DNA from: Dermabacter vaginalis
GTDB lineage: Bacteria; Actinomycetota; Actinomycetes; Actinomycetales; Dermabacteraceae
Assembly (NCBI RefSeq): GCF_001678905.1
Contig: NZ_CP012117.1
Coordinates: forward strand, 806,001-870,000
Length of the DNA stretch: 64,000 nt
Direction of reading: 5' to 3'
A program made the position numbers and the translations under genes. Shown piece by piece: positions 1-8,814 of this stretch. The notes below the pieces were generated by a model. It saw only the letters and a program-made list of their open reading frames with translations. It was not told where the DNA came from and made no database searches. The number at the start of each line of letters is the position of its first letter. Position 1 is the first letter of the stretch.

Positions 1-8
1 GTGAAGCC

Positions 9-341
9 ATGACCTACGTCATCGCCCTCCCGTGCGTTGATGTCAAAGACCGCGCATGTGTAGACGAATGCCCCGTCGACTGCATCTACGAAGGCGAGCG
101 TTCGCTCTATATCCATCCCGATGAGTGCGTCGATTGCGGTGCGTGCGAACCCGTGTGCCCCGTTGAAGCCATCTACTACGAGGACGACCTCCCCGATCAG
201 TGGAGCGAGTACTACCGCGCGAATGTCGAGTTCTTCGACGAGCTCGGAAGCCCAGGCGGCGCCGCGAAGCTCGGCCCGCAGCCGTTCGACCACGAGGTCA
301 TCGAGAAGCTCCCGCCGCAGGAGAACCCACTCGAAGGCTAA
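9..341 (+). CDS. fdxA: Ferredoxin FdxA (7Fe-8S type)
   Basis: Small acidic electron-transfer protein of 110 aa. The first 55 residues hold two cysteine clusters: an N-terminal set (CVDVKDRAC, then ECPVDC) and a perfect CVDCGACEPVCP motif. That arrangement is typical of actinobacterial FdxA proteins, which carry one 3Fe-4S and one 4Fe-4S cluster. The acidic tail of about 50 residues is also usual for the family. The ATG is 8 nt from the window edge, so the promoter and ribosome site cannot be judged. In many Actinobacteria fdxA sits directly upstream of dapC. Here dapC follows about 5.9 kb later, after a transport operon. An intrinsic terminator follows the gene. Confidence 0.93.
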   Translation: MTYVIALPCVDVKDRACVDECPVDCIYEGERSLYIHPDECVDCGACEPVCPVEAIYYEDDLPDQWSEYYRANVEFFDELGSPGGAAKLGPQPFDHEVIEKLPPQENPLEG

Positions 342-411
342 AACCTCGGAACAGAAGTCCAAGTGACCTATAGGTGAGCATCAAGTAACAGAGGGCCTAA
401 GTTCGGCTAGC

Positions 412-437
412 AAAGCCCGGCACAAACGGGGCTTTTT
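412..437 (+). terminator. Rho-independent terminator after fdxA
   Basis: AAAGCCC (412-418) pairs with GGGCTTT (429-435), followed by further T residues. It lies 71 bases after the fdxA stop. The rest of the gap up to the lipoprotein gene at 574 shows no convincing promoter, apart from a TTGACG at about 458 without a good -10 partner. Confidence 0.75.
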
Positions 438-573
438 ATGACCACTGCGTGAACTCTTGACGACCTTTCACGAGCGTGGGCGGAGGACGGGGCAACGGGG
501 ACATCGGCACGCTTAACCTCGAGGCGTCGTCCAAATCGATGCGCCCCTAGTGCGCCAGTGGAAAGGCCACGCC

Positions 574-1758
574 ATGTCTCTCAATCGACGTTCACTTCTG
601 TTTGGTGGTGCTGCCCTTAGCTTCGCGGGCCTCGCGACAGCATGCGCGCCAGCCTCGAAAAACTCTTCAGGAGCCTCCGACCAGGGAGGTGAGTCGGCTG
701 CCGATGTGACGGGCGAAGTCGAAGGGACCCTTCGCATCCACGCGGGCGGCGACACCAACGTGCGCGACCTATGGCAGGACGGGCTTGGGCCGGCCTTCAC
801 GAAGAAATACCCGAAGGTCACGATCAAGGTTGACCACGATCTGCACTCCGAACGCTCCCAGCAATCGCTCGCGCGCTTGTCCGCTGCCGGCGACGGCGAT
901 TCGGGCATGGACTTCATCGATGACGGCTGGGTGACGGACGCGGCAGACGCGAAACTTCTGCTCAACGTGAGCGCCAAAGAGATTCCCGCCCTCGGCGATG
1001 TTCCCCAGGAAGCGCTTGCCCAAGGACTTGGACAAGCCTTCCCCTACCGAGCCTCCTCCGTGCTCCTCGCGTACGACACGGAGCAGGTCGCCACCCCTCC
1101 GAAGACTCTCAAGGAGCTTCTGACCTGGATCGAACAGAACCCCGGCAAGTTCGCCTACAACTCTCCTTCGACGGGAGGCTCAGGCTCGGCCTTCGTGACG
1201 AGCGTGCTCGACTTGTACATCCCGAAGGACGTCCGCGAGCGTATGACGACGAGCTACGACGAGGCCGACGAAAAGCACTGGGACAAGGGCTGGGAAGAGC
1301 TCAAGCGCATCGGTAAGTTCACGTACGGCCAGGGCACCTACCCGAACGGCAACGAGCAGAGCATTGAGCTTTTGGTTAACGGCGAGGTCGCGATGATCCC
1401 GGTGTGGTCCGATCAGTTCATTTCCGGCCGCGAGTCCGGGAAGATCCCGGAACGGATCAAGGCGACGCAGATCTCGAATCCGTCGTTCGTGGGCGGCGCA
1501 TCGTTCCTCGGGATCCCGAAGAACTCGAAGAACAAACCTGCCGCGCTCGCGCTCGCAAAATTTGCTCTTTCCCCCGAGGGACAGCAGATCATCTCCACGA
1601 CAATGGCGGGTTACCCGATCATCCCGCTCGAGGACATGCCCGAGGAGATTCAGAAGAAATTCGACGGCATCGACACGCAGAACCTCGGCCAGGGCTACTT
1701 TGGCGATCACGAAGACAACAAAGCCAAGCTCTGGGACCAGAAGGTTCCGACCGCCTAG
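574..1758 (+). CDS. ABC importer substrate-binding lipoprotein
   Basis: Extracytoplasmic solute receptor of 394 aa, first gene of an importer operon. The start at 574 is preferred over GTG 550 because GAAAGG sits 8 nt upstream and the signal sequence then starts properly. The N-terminus is a twin-arginine-like lipoprotein signal (NRRSLLFGG, hydrophobic stretch, lipobox LATAC with Cys24). A Ser/Gly-rich linker follows, then a bilobed type-2 binding domain. The receptor and permeases look most like the spermidine/putrescine/iron (POPT-like) group, not classic CUT1 sugar receptors, but the ligand cannot be read from sequence. The linked phosphodiesterase (4602) and phosphatase (5402) suggest a glycerophosphodiester or other organophosphate ligand; this is inference. 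Confidence 0.85.
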   Translation: MSLNRRSLLFGGAALSFAGLATACAPASKNSSGASDQGGESAADVTGEVEGTLRIHAGGDTNVRDLWQDGLGPAFTKKYPKVTIKVDHDLHSERSQQSLARLSAAGDGDSGMDFIDDGWVTDAADAKLLLNVSAKEIPALGDVPQEALAQGLGQAFPYRASSVLLAYDTEQVATPPKTLKELLTWIEQNPGKFAYNSPSTGGSGSAFVTSVLDLYIPKDVRERMTTSYDEADEKHWDKGWEELKRIGKFTYGQGTYPNGNEQSIELLVNGEVAMIPVWSDQFISGRESGKIPERIKATQISNPSFVGGASFLGIPKNSKNKPAALALAKFALSPEGQQIISTTMAGYPIIPLEDMPEEIQKKFDGIDTQNLGQGYFGDHEDNKAKLWDQKVPTA

Positions 1759-1767
1759 GGAGCAGGC

Positions 1768-2661
1768 GTGGCATCGAGACAATCATGGATCGGTGTGCTC
1801 CTCGCGAGTCCGCCAATTCTCCTCATCATCGTTTTTATCGGTTTTCCCGTGATCAATGCCTTCGGCTTGAGCCTCGGGTACACGGGCGGGTTGAACACGA
1901 CGATCGCGATGATCGGGAAGAACACGCACGAGACGCAGTCATGGGCTCCAACTCTCGACGCGTATCGCGAGGTCTTTTCGAACCCGCGATTTCTCTCGGA
2001 TTTGCGGGTGACGGTGAGCATTTCAATTCTCACTACCGTGATCGTCACGGCCCTTGCGTGGCTCGTGGCTCTCGCGATGAGGCTGCGACCGTCGGGCATC
2101 ACCCGCATGCTTCCCGCTTTCGCCGTCATCCCGATGTTTATCCCGGGAGTAATCGGGGCGTGGGCCATGATTCGGTTCTGGGCGGCCGACGGCTTCTTTG
2201 GCTCAGTGATGAGGAGCCTTGGCGTGGCGAGCCCGCCTCAAATTGCGTTCACGTCGACCCTCGTGCTCATGACCCAGGTGTGGTCCTCGCTTCCGTTTGC
2301 GGTGCTCATGGTGTCGTCGGGGGTTCAATCGGTGCCTGACGCCCTGATTGATGCCGCTCGGGATGCTGGTGCGGGAACGATCCGCATTGTGAAGGACGTC
2401 GTGGCACCGATGGCGTTCGTGCCCACGGTCATCGCCATGACGTTCACCGCGATTGGGAACGTCGGGTCGTTCACTGTTCCCTGGCTCACGGGCCCCTCCG
2501 CGCCGACCATGCTCGGCGTCAGTATGACGAAGCACTTCAACACGTACGGAGAGCCGCAGCAGTCAGTTGTCATGGCCATTGTCGTGTTTGCACTCGCTGC
2601 GCTGATTGGGGTTCTGTACGTCTGGGCCAACTACCGACAAGCAAAAGAAGAGATGACCTGA
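1768..2661 (+). CDS. ABC importer permease 1
   Basis: Inner-membrane permease of 297 aa with about six hydrophobic segments. It carries the binding-protein-dependent transport signature (EAA loop) around DALIDAARDAGAGTIRIVKDV, which contacts the ATPase. The GTG start at 1768 follows GGGAG closely and lies 9 nt after the receptor stop. It pairs with the permease starting at 2663 and the ATPase at 3460 to make one importer. Family resemblance is to PotB/UgpA-like permeases; substrate unknown. Confidence 0.85.
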   Translation: MASRQSWIGVLLASPPILLIIVFIGFPVINAFGLSLGYTGGLNTTIAMIGKNTHETQSWAPTLDAYREVFSNPRFLSDLRVTVSISILTTVIVTALAWLVALAMRLRPSGITRMLPAFAVIPMFIPGVIGAWAMIRFWAADGFFGSVMRSLGVASPPQIAFTSTLVLMTQVWSSLPFAVLMVSSGVQSVPDALIDAARDAGAGTIRIVKDVVAPMAFVPTVIAMTFTAIGNVGSFTVPWLTGPSAPTMLGVSMTKHFNTYGEPQQSVVMAIVVFALAALIGVLYVWANYRQAKEEMT

Positions 2662-2662
2662 T

Positions 2663-3463
2663 ATGCCCAGGAAAATTGCGTCGGGGCTTGCCGCGCTTGC
2701 GTTGCTGCTCGTCGTGGCCGGGCCGATCGTGTGGCTCGCCCTTCACGCCTTCGCGACCGAGTGGCGCGTGCCGAACCTCCTTCCAGCCGGACTCACCTTT
2801 GAGTGGTGGGGGAAGGTTTTCGGTACTCCGAAGTTCGTCACTTCGATCCTCAATTCGCTCATGTTCGCCGTCCTTTCGACGACGCTCACGGCTCTCATCT
2901 GCATGCCCGCTGCCTACGCTTTTGGGCGCATGCAGTTTCCGGGGCGCACGGTGATGCTCCTTGGTCTGTTCGCCACGAATGCTTTCCCGAAGATGGGACT
3001 TTTTGTGAGCATTGCGGCTTTGTACTATGCCTTCAATCTCATGGAGACCATTCCGGGTGTCACGATCGCGCACATGCTCGGTCAGGTCGTTTTTCTTACG
3101 TGGATTCCTGCCGCCTCGTTTGCGGCGGTACCGCGCCGACTCGAAGATGCCGCGCGCGATAGCGGCGCCGGATGGCTCAGGACTTTCGTGAGCGTCACGC
3201 TTCCGCTTGCAGCCCCGGGGTATTTCGTTGCCCTCATCATGGCTTTTCTCGCGTCGTGGGACGAAGCTCAGGCCACCTACCTTGTTGGCGCCCCAAGTTA
3301 TTCCACGATGCCGACCGAGCTCTACACGCTCGTTCTCAACTCGCCGGAACAGGTCGCGGCCGTTTTTTCCATCATGCTCACCGTTCCCTCCGTTGTGCTG
3401 CTTCTTCTCGTGAGGAAGCACATCATGGGTGGGGCTCTCGCAGAAGGTTTCCAAATCCGATGA
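2663..3463 (+). CDS. ABC importer permease 2
   Basis: Second permease of the importer, 266 aa, with about six transmembrane segments. Its EAA loop lies around PRRLEDAARDSGAGWLRTF. It starts one base after the stop of permease 1 and its TGA overlaps the ATG of the ATPase gene (ATGA at 3460-3463), so translation is probably coupled. It resembles PotC/UgpE-type subunits and would form a heterodimeric channel with the 1768 product. Confidence 0.85.
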   Translation: MPRKIASGLAALALLLVVAGPIVWLALHAFATEWRVPNLLPAGLTFEWWGKVFGTPKFVTSILNSLMFAVLSTTLTALICMPAAYAFGRMQFPGRTVMLLGLFATNAFPKMGLFVSIAALYYAFNLMETIPGVTIAHMLGQVVFLTWIPAASFAAVPRRLEDAARDSGAGWLRTFVSVTLPLAAPGYFVALIMAFLASWDEAQATYLVGAPSYSTMPTELYTLVLNSPEQVAAVFSIMLTVPSVVLLLLVRKHIMGGALAEGFQIR

Positions 3464-4605
3464 CACAGACCGCACCGAAAGCTGCCCGAACCGCCCGCCG
3501 GTTCTCGCCCGAGCCGCTCACGCTCAGCTCAATTAGCATCACCCTCGGTGGGAAGAGCATCATCAAGGATCTTGACCTCGCGATCGGGAAGGGAGAGATG
3601 GTCTGCTTGCTCGGCCCTTCGGGGTGTGGGAAAACGACGACTTTGCGGATGATCGGTGGGTTCCTCACGCCGGATGCGGGCCGCATCACCGTGGGCGAGC
3701 GGGATGTGACGTCGCTGCCCCCGGAGCGCCGGCCCTCGGCGATGGTGTTCCAGAACTACGCGCTCTGGCCCCACATGAGCGTCGAAAAGAACGTGGCATT
3801 CCCGCTCAAAGTTGCGAAGGTTCCGCGCGACGAGCGCGCCGTGCGCGTGCGTGAGGCCCTCGCGCTCGTTGGACTCGAGGAGAAGGCCGGGCGCCGCCCG
3901 GCGCGGCTGTCGGGCGGCGAGCAGCAGCGCGTTGCCCTCGCCCGTGCTCTCGTCCAAAATCCCTCTCTCTTGCTTCTCGATGAGCCACTTTCGAACCTCG
4001 ACGCGAAACTTCGCGTCCAGGTTCGCGAGGAGATTCGTCGTATCCAGCAGGAACTTGGCATGACGAGCGTCTTTGTGACGCACGATCAGGAGGAGGCGCT
4101 CGCCGTCGCTGATCGCATCGCCGTCATGAACGGTGGCCGGATCGAACAGCTAACTGATCCAACGAGCCTGTATCGCCGACCGGCGACGCGGTTTGTCGCG
4201 GGTTTCATCGGGACGATGTCCTTCGTGGAAGGGCGAGTGGAGCGTCGTGCCGACGGTTCCGGTCGCATCTACGTCGAAGGCCTCGAGCCGCTGCCGATTG
4301 ACCTCGTGACCGGAGCGGCCGAACATGCCGAATGCGGTATTCGCCCCGAGAACGTCGTGATCGGCGATCCTCGCGCCGCCCAGCTCAAGGGCACCATTGA
4401 ACGCATCACCCCCAAGGGCCATCTCAGCGACCTCGTCGTGCGCGTCGGCGCCATTCGTGTGCGCTCCCTCGCGAAGGCCGACGACTTGCGCGTTGGCGAC
4501 GAGGTGGGGGTGCGCATCACCGAAGCGCTGGTGTATCGCGATGGTGTTCTCGTCGACGCGACTACCTCGCCTGCCGGACCTACCGGGGAACAGTCAGCAG
4601 CATGA
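3460..4605 (+). CDS. ABC importer ATPase with TOBE domain
   Basis: Importer ATPase of 381 aa. Visible motifs: Walker A GPSGCGKT (52-59), Q-loop VFQNYALWPHM, signature LSGGEQQR (150-157), Walker B LLLLDE (170-175) and switch histidine in VTHDQ (His208). The C-terminal 140 residues are a TOBE-type regulatory domain, as in PotA, UgpC and FbpC. Start ATG 3460 overlaps the upstream stop. Longer in-frame starts further upstream run through the permease gene and are rejected. Having a dedicated ATPase contrasts with the second importer in this window (46353-49449), which has none. Confidence 0.9.
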   Translation: MTQTAPKAARTARRFSPEPLTLSSISITLGGKSIIKDLDLAIGKGEMVCLLGPSGCGKTTTLRMIGGFLTPDAGRITVGERDVTSLPPERRPSAMVFQNYALWPHMSVEKNVAFPLKVAKVPRDERAVRVREALALVGLEEKAGRRPARLSGGEQQRVALARALVQNPSLLLLDEPLSNLDAKLRVQVREEIRRIQQELGMTSVFVTHDQEEALAVADRIAVMNGGRIEQLTDPTSLYRRPATRFVAGFIGTMSFVEGRVERRADGSGRIYVEGLEPLPIDLVTGAAEHAECGIRPENVVIGDPRAAQLKGTIERITPKGHLSDLVVRVGAIRVRSLAKADDLRVGDEVGVRITEALVYRDGVLVDATTSPAGPTGEQSAA

Positions 4606-5405
4606 ACGGAGGAATGATGAGCCCTGTGCAGCTCGTTGCCCATCGTGGCGACCCTGTCGCCCACGCTGAAAACACTCTCCAGGCGATCGCACACGCGGTA
4701 GCCGAGGGGCTCGAGGTTGTCGAGGTCGATCTGAGGCTCAGCGCCGAAGGGGAGCCCATTCTTCTGCACGACTCCACGCTCGAACGCTTGTGGGAGTGCT
4801 CGGCCAGCCCCGCTGAGCTCTCGGTGAGCGCGCTTGCCGCCCTTGAGCCGGCTCAGCATGGCACGTGCACGAAGGACCACGGCTTTGAGCGGGGAGTACC
4901 CACGCTCGAGCGTGCTCTCGACGCCGTGGGCGATGCCGTGCTTCTTCTCGATTTTCCGGGTGAAGCTGACGGTGCGGAGCAGGAGATTGCGCGCGTGAGC
5001 GCCTCGAGGATCCGGGCGATCGCCTCGGGAGAGGGACACCACTCGGATGAACGCCGCGCGGCAGCGGCACGGGCGGAGTTCACGGGGGGAGTCATCGCCA
5101 TGCGTGCCGTGCGCGAGATTCTTCCCGCGGCACGTCTGCGCATGACCTATCCGCTCGATGGCGTTCCGGATCCCGCCCTCGTCCAGGAGCTCGAGCCCTA
5201 CTCGTGGAACCCCCACTTTGAGATGTGCTCGCCCGAAACCGTGAGCGCTGTGCGTGCCCTCGGGCTGCGTACCACCTGCTGGACCGTTGACGATGCCGAG
5301 ACCGCGAGGGCGCTCGCGGTCATGGGCGTTGAGGCCGTGACGTCCAATCGTGCGGGCGATCTCCTGCGCGTCCTGAACCAGAACGCGGAGGTGTGGGAAG
5401 CATGA
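4602..5405 (+). CDS. Glycerophosphodiester phosphodiesterase family protein
   Basis: Predicted cytosolic phosphodiesterase of 267 aa that would split glycerophosphodiesters into glycerol 3-phosphate and an alcohol. The GDPD signature is complete at the N-terminus: VAHRG (His14), ENT (23-25), VEVDLR (Glu41, Asp43) and LLHD (His56, Asp57). A second half ends in the usual TIM-barrel strand TCWTVDD. Its ATG overlaps the ATPase TGA. ATG 4614 or 4617, just after GGAGG (4608-4612), are alternative starts and would remove 4-5 residues. No signal peptide is seen, so the substrate must be imported, which fits the importer encoded just upstream, as in ugp operons (UgpQ). Confidence 0.88.
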   Translation: MNGGMMSPVQLVAHRGDPVAHAENTLQAIAHAVAEGLEVVEVDLRLSAEGEPILLHDSTLERLWECSASPAELSVSALAALEPAQHGTCTKDHGFERGVPTLERALDAVGDAVLLLDFPGEADGAEQEIARVSASRIRAIASGEGHHSDERRAAAARAEFTGGVIAMRAVREILPAARLRMTYPLDGVPDPALVQELEPYSWNPHFEMCSPETVSAVRALGLRTTCWTVDDAETARALAVMGVEAVTSNRAGDLLRVLNQNAEVWEA

Positions 5406-6235
5406 GCGCCGACCACGTGGGGCGAAAGCGCGATGTGTTGACGCGCGCGCACGAGCTTGCCCAGTCACTTGCCACATGGGCGATGATCCGCTCGACGTCC
5501 TCGAACGTTTCGATGTTTGCGACAAAAAAGAACGCCGCTGATTTCGTGACGGATATTGACCTGGGGATCGAGCTTTGGGTGCGCCGGACCATTGCGGAAG
5601 AGTTTCCGACGCACGCTTTCGTCGGGGAAGAGTTCGAGGACAGCGCCGGGGTTGAGTACACGTGGTACTGCGATCCCATCGACGGCACCACGAACTACGC
5701 CCACGGCATCTCCTGGTTTTCATTTTCCCTCGCCATGTGTGATGAGGATGGCCCCGTTGTTGGTGTCGTCGCAGACCCACGCACGAAAGAGATCTTTTCG
5801 GCGATTCGTGGGCGCGGCGCCATGCACCGCGGTGGCCCGATCACGATCGAACATCGGTCTGCTCTGCCTGGTTCCGTCGTTCTCACTGAGCTTCTAGGGG
5901 CGACATTCTTCGAAGGCCAGGCGGAATTTATCCGCTCTCTGGGCGAGATCGATGTGACGAGCCGGATCATGGGTTCGGGGACCCTGTCGCTCGTGGGGCC
6001 TGCGGTCGGTAGAGGGCACGGTGCGCTCGTGGGGCGATTCGGAGCTGTGGATCACCTCGCGTCTATGCTCATCGCACACGAGGCCGGTTTGAGAGTGCTC
6101 GATTGGGACGGCCACGACACCCTGTTTCCTTCTGATCCGTCCACCGGCATCATGGTCGCGCACCCCGCGATCGCGACTGAGCTGCACGGTATGTGGCGCC
6201 GCGCCGTCGAGAGCGAAGGCGATCGAGCTCGGTAA
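5402..6235 (+). CDS. Inositol-monophosphatase-family phosphatase
   Basis: Mg-dependent sugar or inositol phosphate phosphatase, 277 aa. Metal-binding motifs are present: EE (76-77), DPIDGT (91-96) and the C-terminal GAVDHLASMLIAHEAG block matching the family's WD-x-A region (Trp replaced by Val). Start 5402 overlaps the previous stop (ATGA) and has GGAGG 11 nt upstream; GTG 5393 is less likely. Family members include inositol-1-phosphatase, histidinol-phosphatase (HisN), CysQ and fructose-bisphosphatase-like enzymes. The exact substrate cannot be fixed. Position as last gene after the importer and GDPD suggests it processes the head group released from an imported phosphodiester. Confidence 0.82.
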   Translation: MSADHVGRKRDVLTRAHELAQSLATWAMIRSTSSNVSMFATKKNAADFVTDIDLGIELWVRRTIAEEFPTHAFVGEEFEDSAGVEYTWYCDPIDGTTNYAHGISWFSFSLAMCDEDGPVVGVVADPRTKEIFSAIRGRGAMHRGGPITIEHRSALPGSVVLTELLGATFFEGQAEFIRSLGEIDVTSRIMGSGTLSLVGPAVGRGHGALVGRFGAVDHLASMLIAHEAGLRVLDWDGHDTLFPSDPSTGIMVAHPAIATELHGMWRRAVESEGDRAR

Positions 6236-6251
6236 GAGGAGGCACTGGTCG

Positions 6252-6257
6252 TAGGAT
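6252..6257 (+). promoter_or_regulatory. -10 hexamer of leaderless dapC promoter
   Basis: TAGGAT ends 7 nt before ATG 6265, so transcription probably starts at or within a base or two of the start codon. This makes 6265 a better start than ATG 6256, which lies inside the hexamer. Confidence 0.6.
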
Positions 6258-6264
6258 GAGCACC

Positions 6265-7416
6265 ATGACTTCGCGAACCTCTCTCGTTTCGACCTTGCCT
6301 TCCTTCCCGTGGGACTCACTCGCCTCGGCGCGTGCGAAAGCTGAGCAGCACCCGGACGGGATCGTCGATCTCTCGGTGGGCACTCCCGTCGATGAAACGC
6401 CCCGCGCTGCACAGGAGGCACTCGCGGCCGCCTCGGATGCGCACGGGTATCCGACGGTTGCCGGAACGGGGGAGTTGCGTGAGGCCATCGTCGATTTTTG
6501 TCGCGCGCACCGCGGCGCTCCCCGAGCCCTCGAGGCGAATGGCGTGCTGCCCACGATCGGCTCGAAGGAACTCGTGGCCCACCTCCCCTTCCAACTTGGC
6601 ATCGGCGCTGGGGAGGCGGTCGCCTTTCCTCATATCGCCTATCCCACCTACGACCTCGGTGCACGGCTCGCGGGGGCTCGGCCCGTCCCGCTCGATGTGC
6701 GTGCGCTTGCGCGTGAGGGGGAGGGGGCGCTCGGTTCCGACGTCTGCCTCGACTCGGTGCGCCTGCTGTGGCTCAATACGCCTTCGAACCCGACGGGGGC
6801 GGTCCTGAGCGTTGAGGAGATGCGTGCGCTCGTGGCATGGGCGCGTGAGCGCGACATCATCGTTGCTTCCGACGAATGCTATGCGCCGCTGACGTGGGAT
6901 GTTGAGGAGGCGCCCTCGATTCTCGATGAGCGCGTGAATGACGGCGACCTCACGGGGGTGCTGTGCGCATACTCGCTTTCGAAGCAGTCAAACCTCGCGG
7001 GCTACCGCGCCGCCTTCGTGGCAGGTGATCCGGCCCTCGTAGGGGAACTACTCGCGGTTCGCAAGCATTCGGGACTCATGATGCCTGGCCCCATTCAAAA
7101 GGCTATGACTGCGGCACTCGGCGATGAGGCGTCGGCCTCCCGCCAGCGCGAAACCTACCGTGCCCGCCGCGAGATTCTCGCCCCCGCTCTAGAAGCGTTC
7201 GGCGGGAGCATTGAGCACTCCGAAGCCGGGTTGTATTTGTGGACCACGTTCGGGGAGTCGAGTAACGCGAGTATCGAGCGTCTTGCAGAATTGGGAATCC
7301 TCGCCGCCCCCGGTACCTTTTACGGCGAGGCAGGTACACGCCACGTACGCGTGTCCCTCACCGCATCCGACGAGCGTATCGACAGCGCTGCCGCGCGACT
7401 GCGAGCCGCCCGCTAG
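6265..7416 (+). CDS. dapC: Succinyldiaminopimelate transaminase DapC
   Basis: PLP-dependent fold-type I aminotransferase, 383 aa, assigned to conversion of N-succinyl-2-amino-6-ketopimelate to N-succinyl-LL-diaminopimelate in lysine and cell-wall precursor synthesis. Visible features: a HGYPTVAGTGELR substrate and cofactor region, NTPSNPTG, ASDECYAP, and the PLP lysine in YSLSKQSN (Lys240). Assignment to DapC over other class I/II aminotransferases rests on the FdxA-DapC association known in Actinobacteria and on dapD and dapE a few kb downstream. The start follows the TAGGAT -10 by 7 nt. Confidence 0.82.
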   Translation: MTSRTSLVSTLPSFPWDSLASARAKAEQHPDGIVDLSVGTPVDETPRAAQEALAAASDAHGYPTVAGTGELREAIVDFCRAHRGAPRALEANGVLPTIGSKELVAHLPFQLGIGAGEAVAFPHIAYPTYDLGARLAGARPVPLDVRALAREGEGALGSDVCLDSVRLLWLNTPSNPTGAVLSVEEMRALVAWARERDIIVASDECYAPLTWDVEEAPSILDERVNDGDLTGVLCAYSLSKQSNLAGYRAAFVAGDPALVGELLAVRKHSGLMMPGPIQKAMTAALGDEASASRQRETYRARREILAPALEAFGGSIEHSEAGLYLWTTFGESSNASIERLAELGILAAPGTFYGEAGTRHVRVSLTASDERIDSAAARLRAAR

Positions 7417-7445
7417 CAAGCCGCGAGAGACACGAAAGGAACGCG

Positions 7446-8795
7446 ATGACCGCACACTTCAGCGTCAATGACCGAAGCCTGGATCTGCCGCTCGTCGAGC
7501 CGACCGAGGGGAACCACGGGGTGTCAATCGCGCGCATGCGCAAGGAAACGGGGGCAGTGACGTTCGACCCGGGGTTCATGAACACGGCTCCCACGACCTC
7601 CGCGATCACGTTCATCGACGGCGAGGCGGGAATCCTCCGTCACCGCGGCTACCCGATCGAACAGCTTGCTGAGCACTCGAGCTACCTCGAGGTGGCCTTC
7701 CTCTTGATCTATGGCGAGCTGCCCACGAAAGGGCAGCTCGACCAATTCGTGCATTCGATTGAGCAGCGCACACTTCTCGACGAGAACCTCAAACGCGTGT
7801 TTATCGCCCTGCCGCGCGATGCGGCGCCCATGGCGGTGCTCCAGGCGGGTGTGAGCGCACTGTCGACCTTCTACCAGGACTCCCTCGACCCGAGCGATCC
7901 AGAACAGGTGCACATCTCGACTCTGCGTTTGCTCGCGAAGATGCCCACGATGGCGGCGTACGCTCATCGTGTCGCGAACGGGCAGCCGCTCATGTACCCC
8001 GATAACTCGCTGAGCCTTGTGCAGAACTTCCTGCGGCTCATGTTCGCTTTTCCCGTCGAGGATTTCGTGGCGGACCCGGTTGTGGTGCGTGCACTCGAGC
8101 AGCTGTTTATTCTCCATGCCGATCACGAGCAGAACTGCTCGGCGACCGCGGTGCGCCTCGTCGGCTCGGCGGGAGCGGACCTCTTCTCCTCGATCTCGGC
8201 GGGCGTTGCGGCCCTGTCTGGGCCGGCGCACGGCGGCGCCAACACGCGCGTCATGCACATGCTCGACGACCTTCGAAAATCCGGTCAGGATCCGCGAGTG
8301 TTCATGGAGAAGGTCAAGAGCAAGGACGATTCGACTCGCCTCATGGGCTTCGGGCACCGGGTGTATAAGAACTACGATCCGCGTGCGAAGTTCGTGAAGG
8401 GCATTGCCGACACGGTGCTCGAGCGCCTGGGCATCCATGATGAGCGCCTCGAGCTCGCGATGAAGCTCGAGGAGATCGCGCTTCGCGACGAGTACTTCAT
8501 CGAACGCCATCTCTACCCGAACATCGACTTTTACACGGGCATCATCTACAAGGCGATGGGTTTTCCCACGCACATGTTCACGGTGCTGTTCGCGATCGGG
8601 CGTCTACCCGGGTGGATCGCCCAGTGGCAAGAGGCGATCAACGATCCCGACACGAAGATTATGCGGCCGCGGCAGATCTACACGGGCGAAGCCGAGCGCG
8701 CATACGTGCCGATCGAGGAGCGTACGGGCACGTCGGAGCTCCTGCTCCACGATCTCCGCGAGGAACTGAAAGCGCGAGAGAACAAGGCCGAATAA
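7446..8795 (+). CDS. gltA: Citrate synthase
   Basis: Type II citrate synthase of 449 aa condensing acetyl-CoA with oxaloacetate at the entry of the TCA cycle. Characteristic blocks are FIDGEAGILRHRGYPIEQLA near the N-terminus, GPAHGGAN (active-site histidine) and the GFGHRVYKNYDPRA block with His304. The long N-terminal extension of about 45 residues matches NADH-regulated-type hexameric GltA lengths. GAAAGGAACGC upstream of ATG 7446 is a good ribosome site. The gene lies 29 bp after dapC on the same strand and converges with the gene ending at 8815. Confidence 0.95.
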   Translation: MTAHFSVNDRSLDLPLVEPTEGNHGVSIARMRKETGAVTFDPGFMNTAPTTSAITFIDGEAGILRHRGYPIEQLAEHSSYLEVAFLLIYGELPTKGQLDQFVHSIEQRTLLDENLKRVFIALPRDAAPMAVLQAGVSALSTFYQDSLDPSDPEQVHISTLRLLAKMPTMAAYAHRVANGQPLMYPDNSLSLVQNFLRLMFAFPVEDFVADPVVVRALEQLFILHADHEQNCSATAVRLVGSAGADLFSSISAGVAALSGPAHGGANTRVMHMLDDLRKSGQDPRVFMEKVKSKDDSTRLMGFGHRVYKNYDPRAKFVKGIADTVLERLGIHDERLELAMKLEEIALRDEYFIERHLYPNIDFYTGIIYKAMGFPTHMFTVLFAIGRLPGWIAQWQEAINDPDTKIMRPRQIYTGEAERAYVPIEERTGTSELLLHDLREELKARENKAE

Positions 8796-8814
8796 GCGAG
8801 GCTGTGGCCGCGGC

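Noticed and set aside
4269-5780. 503-codon open frame on the minus strand
   Set aside because: It runs across three plus-strand genes with strong motifs (ATPase, GDPD, phosphatase).
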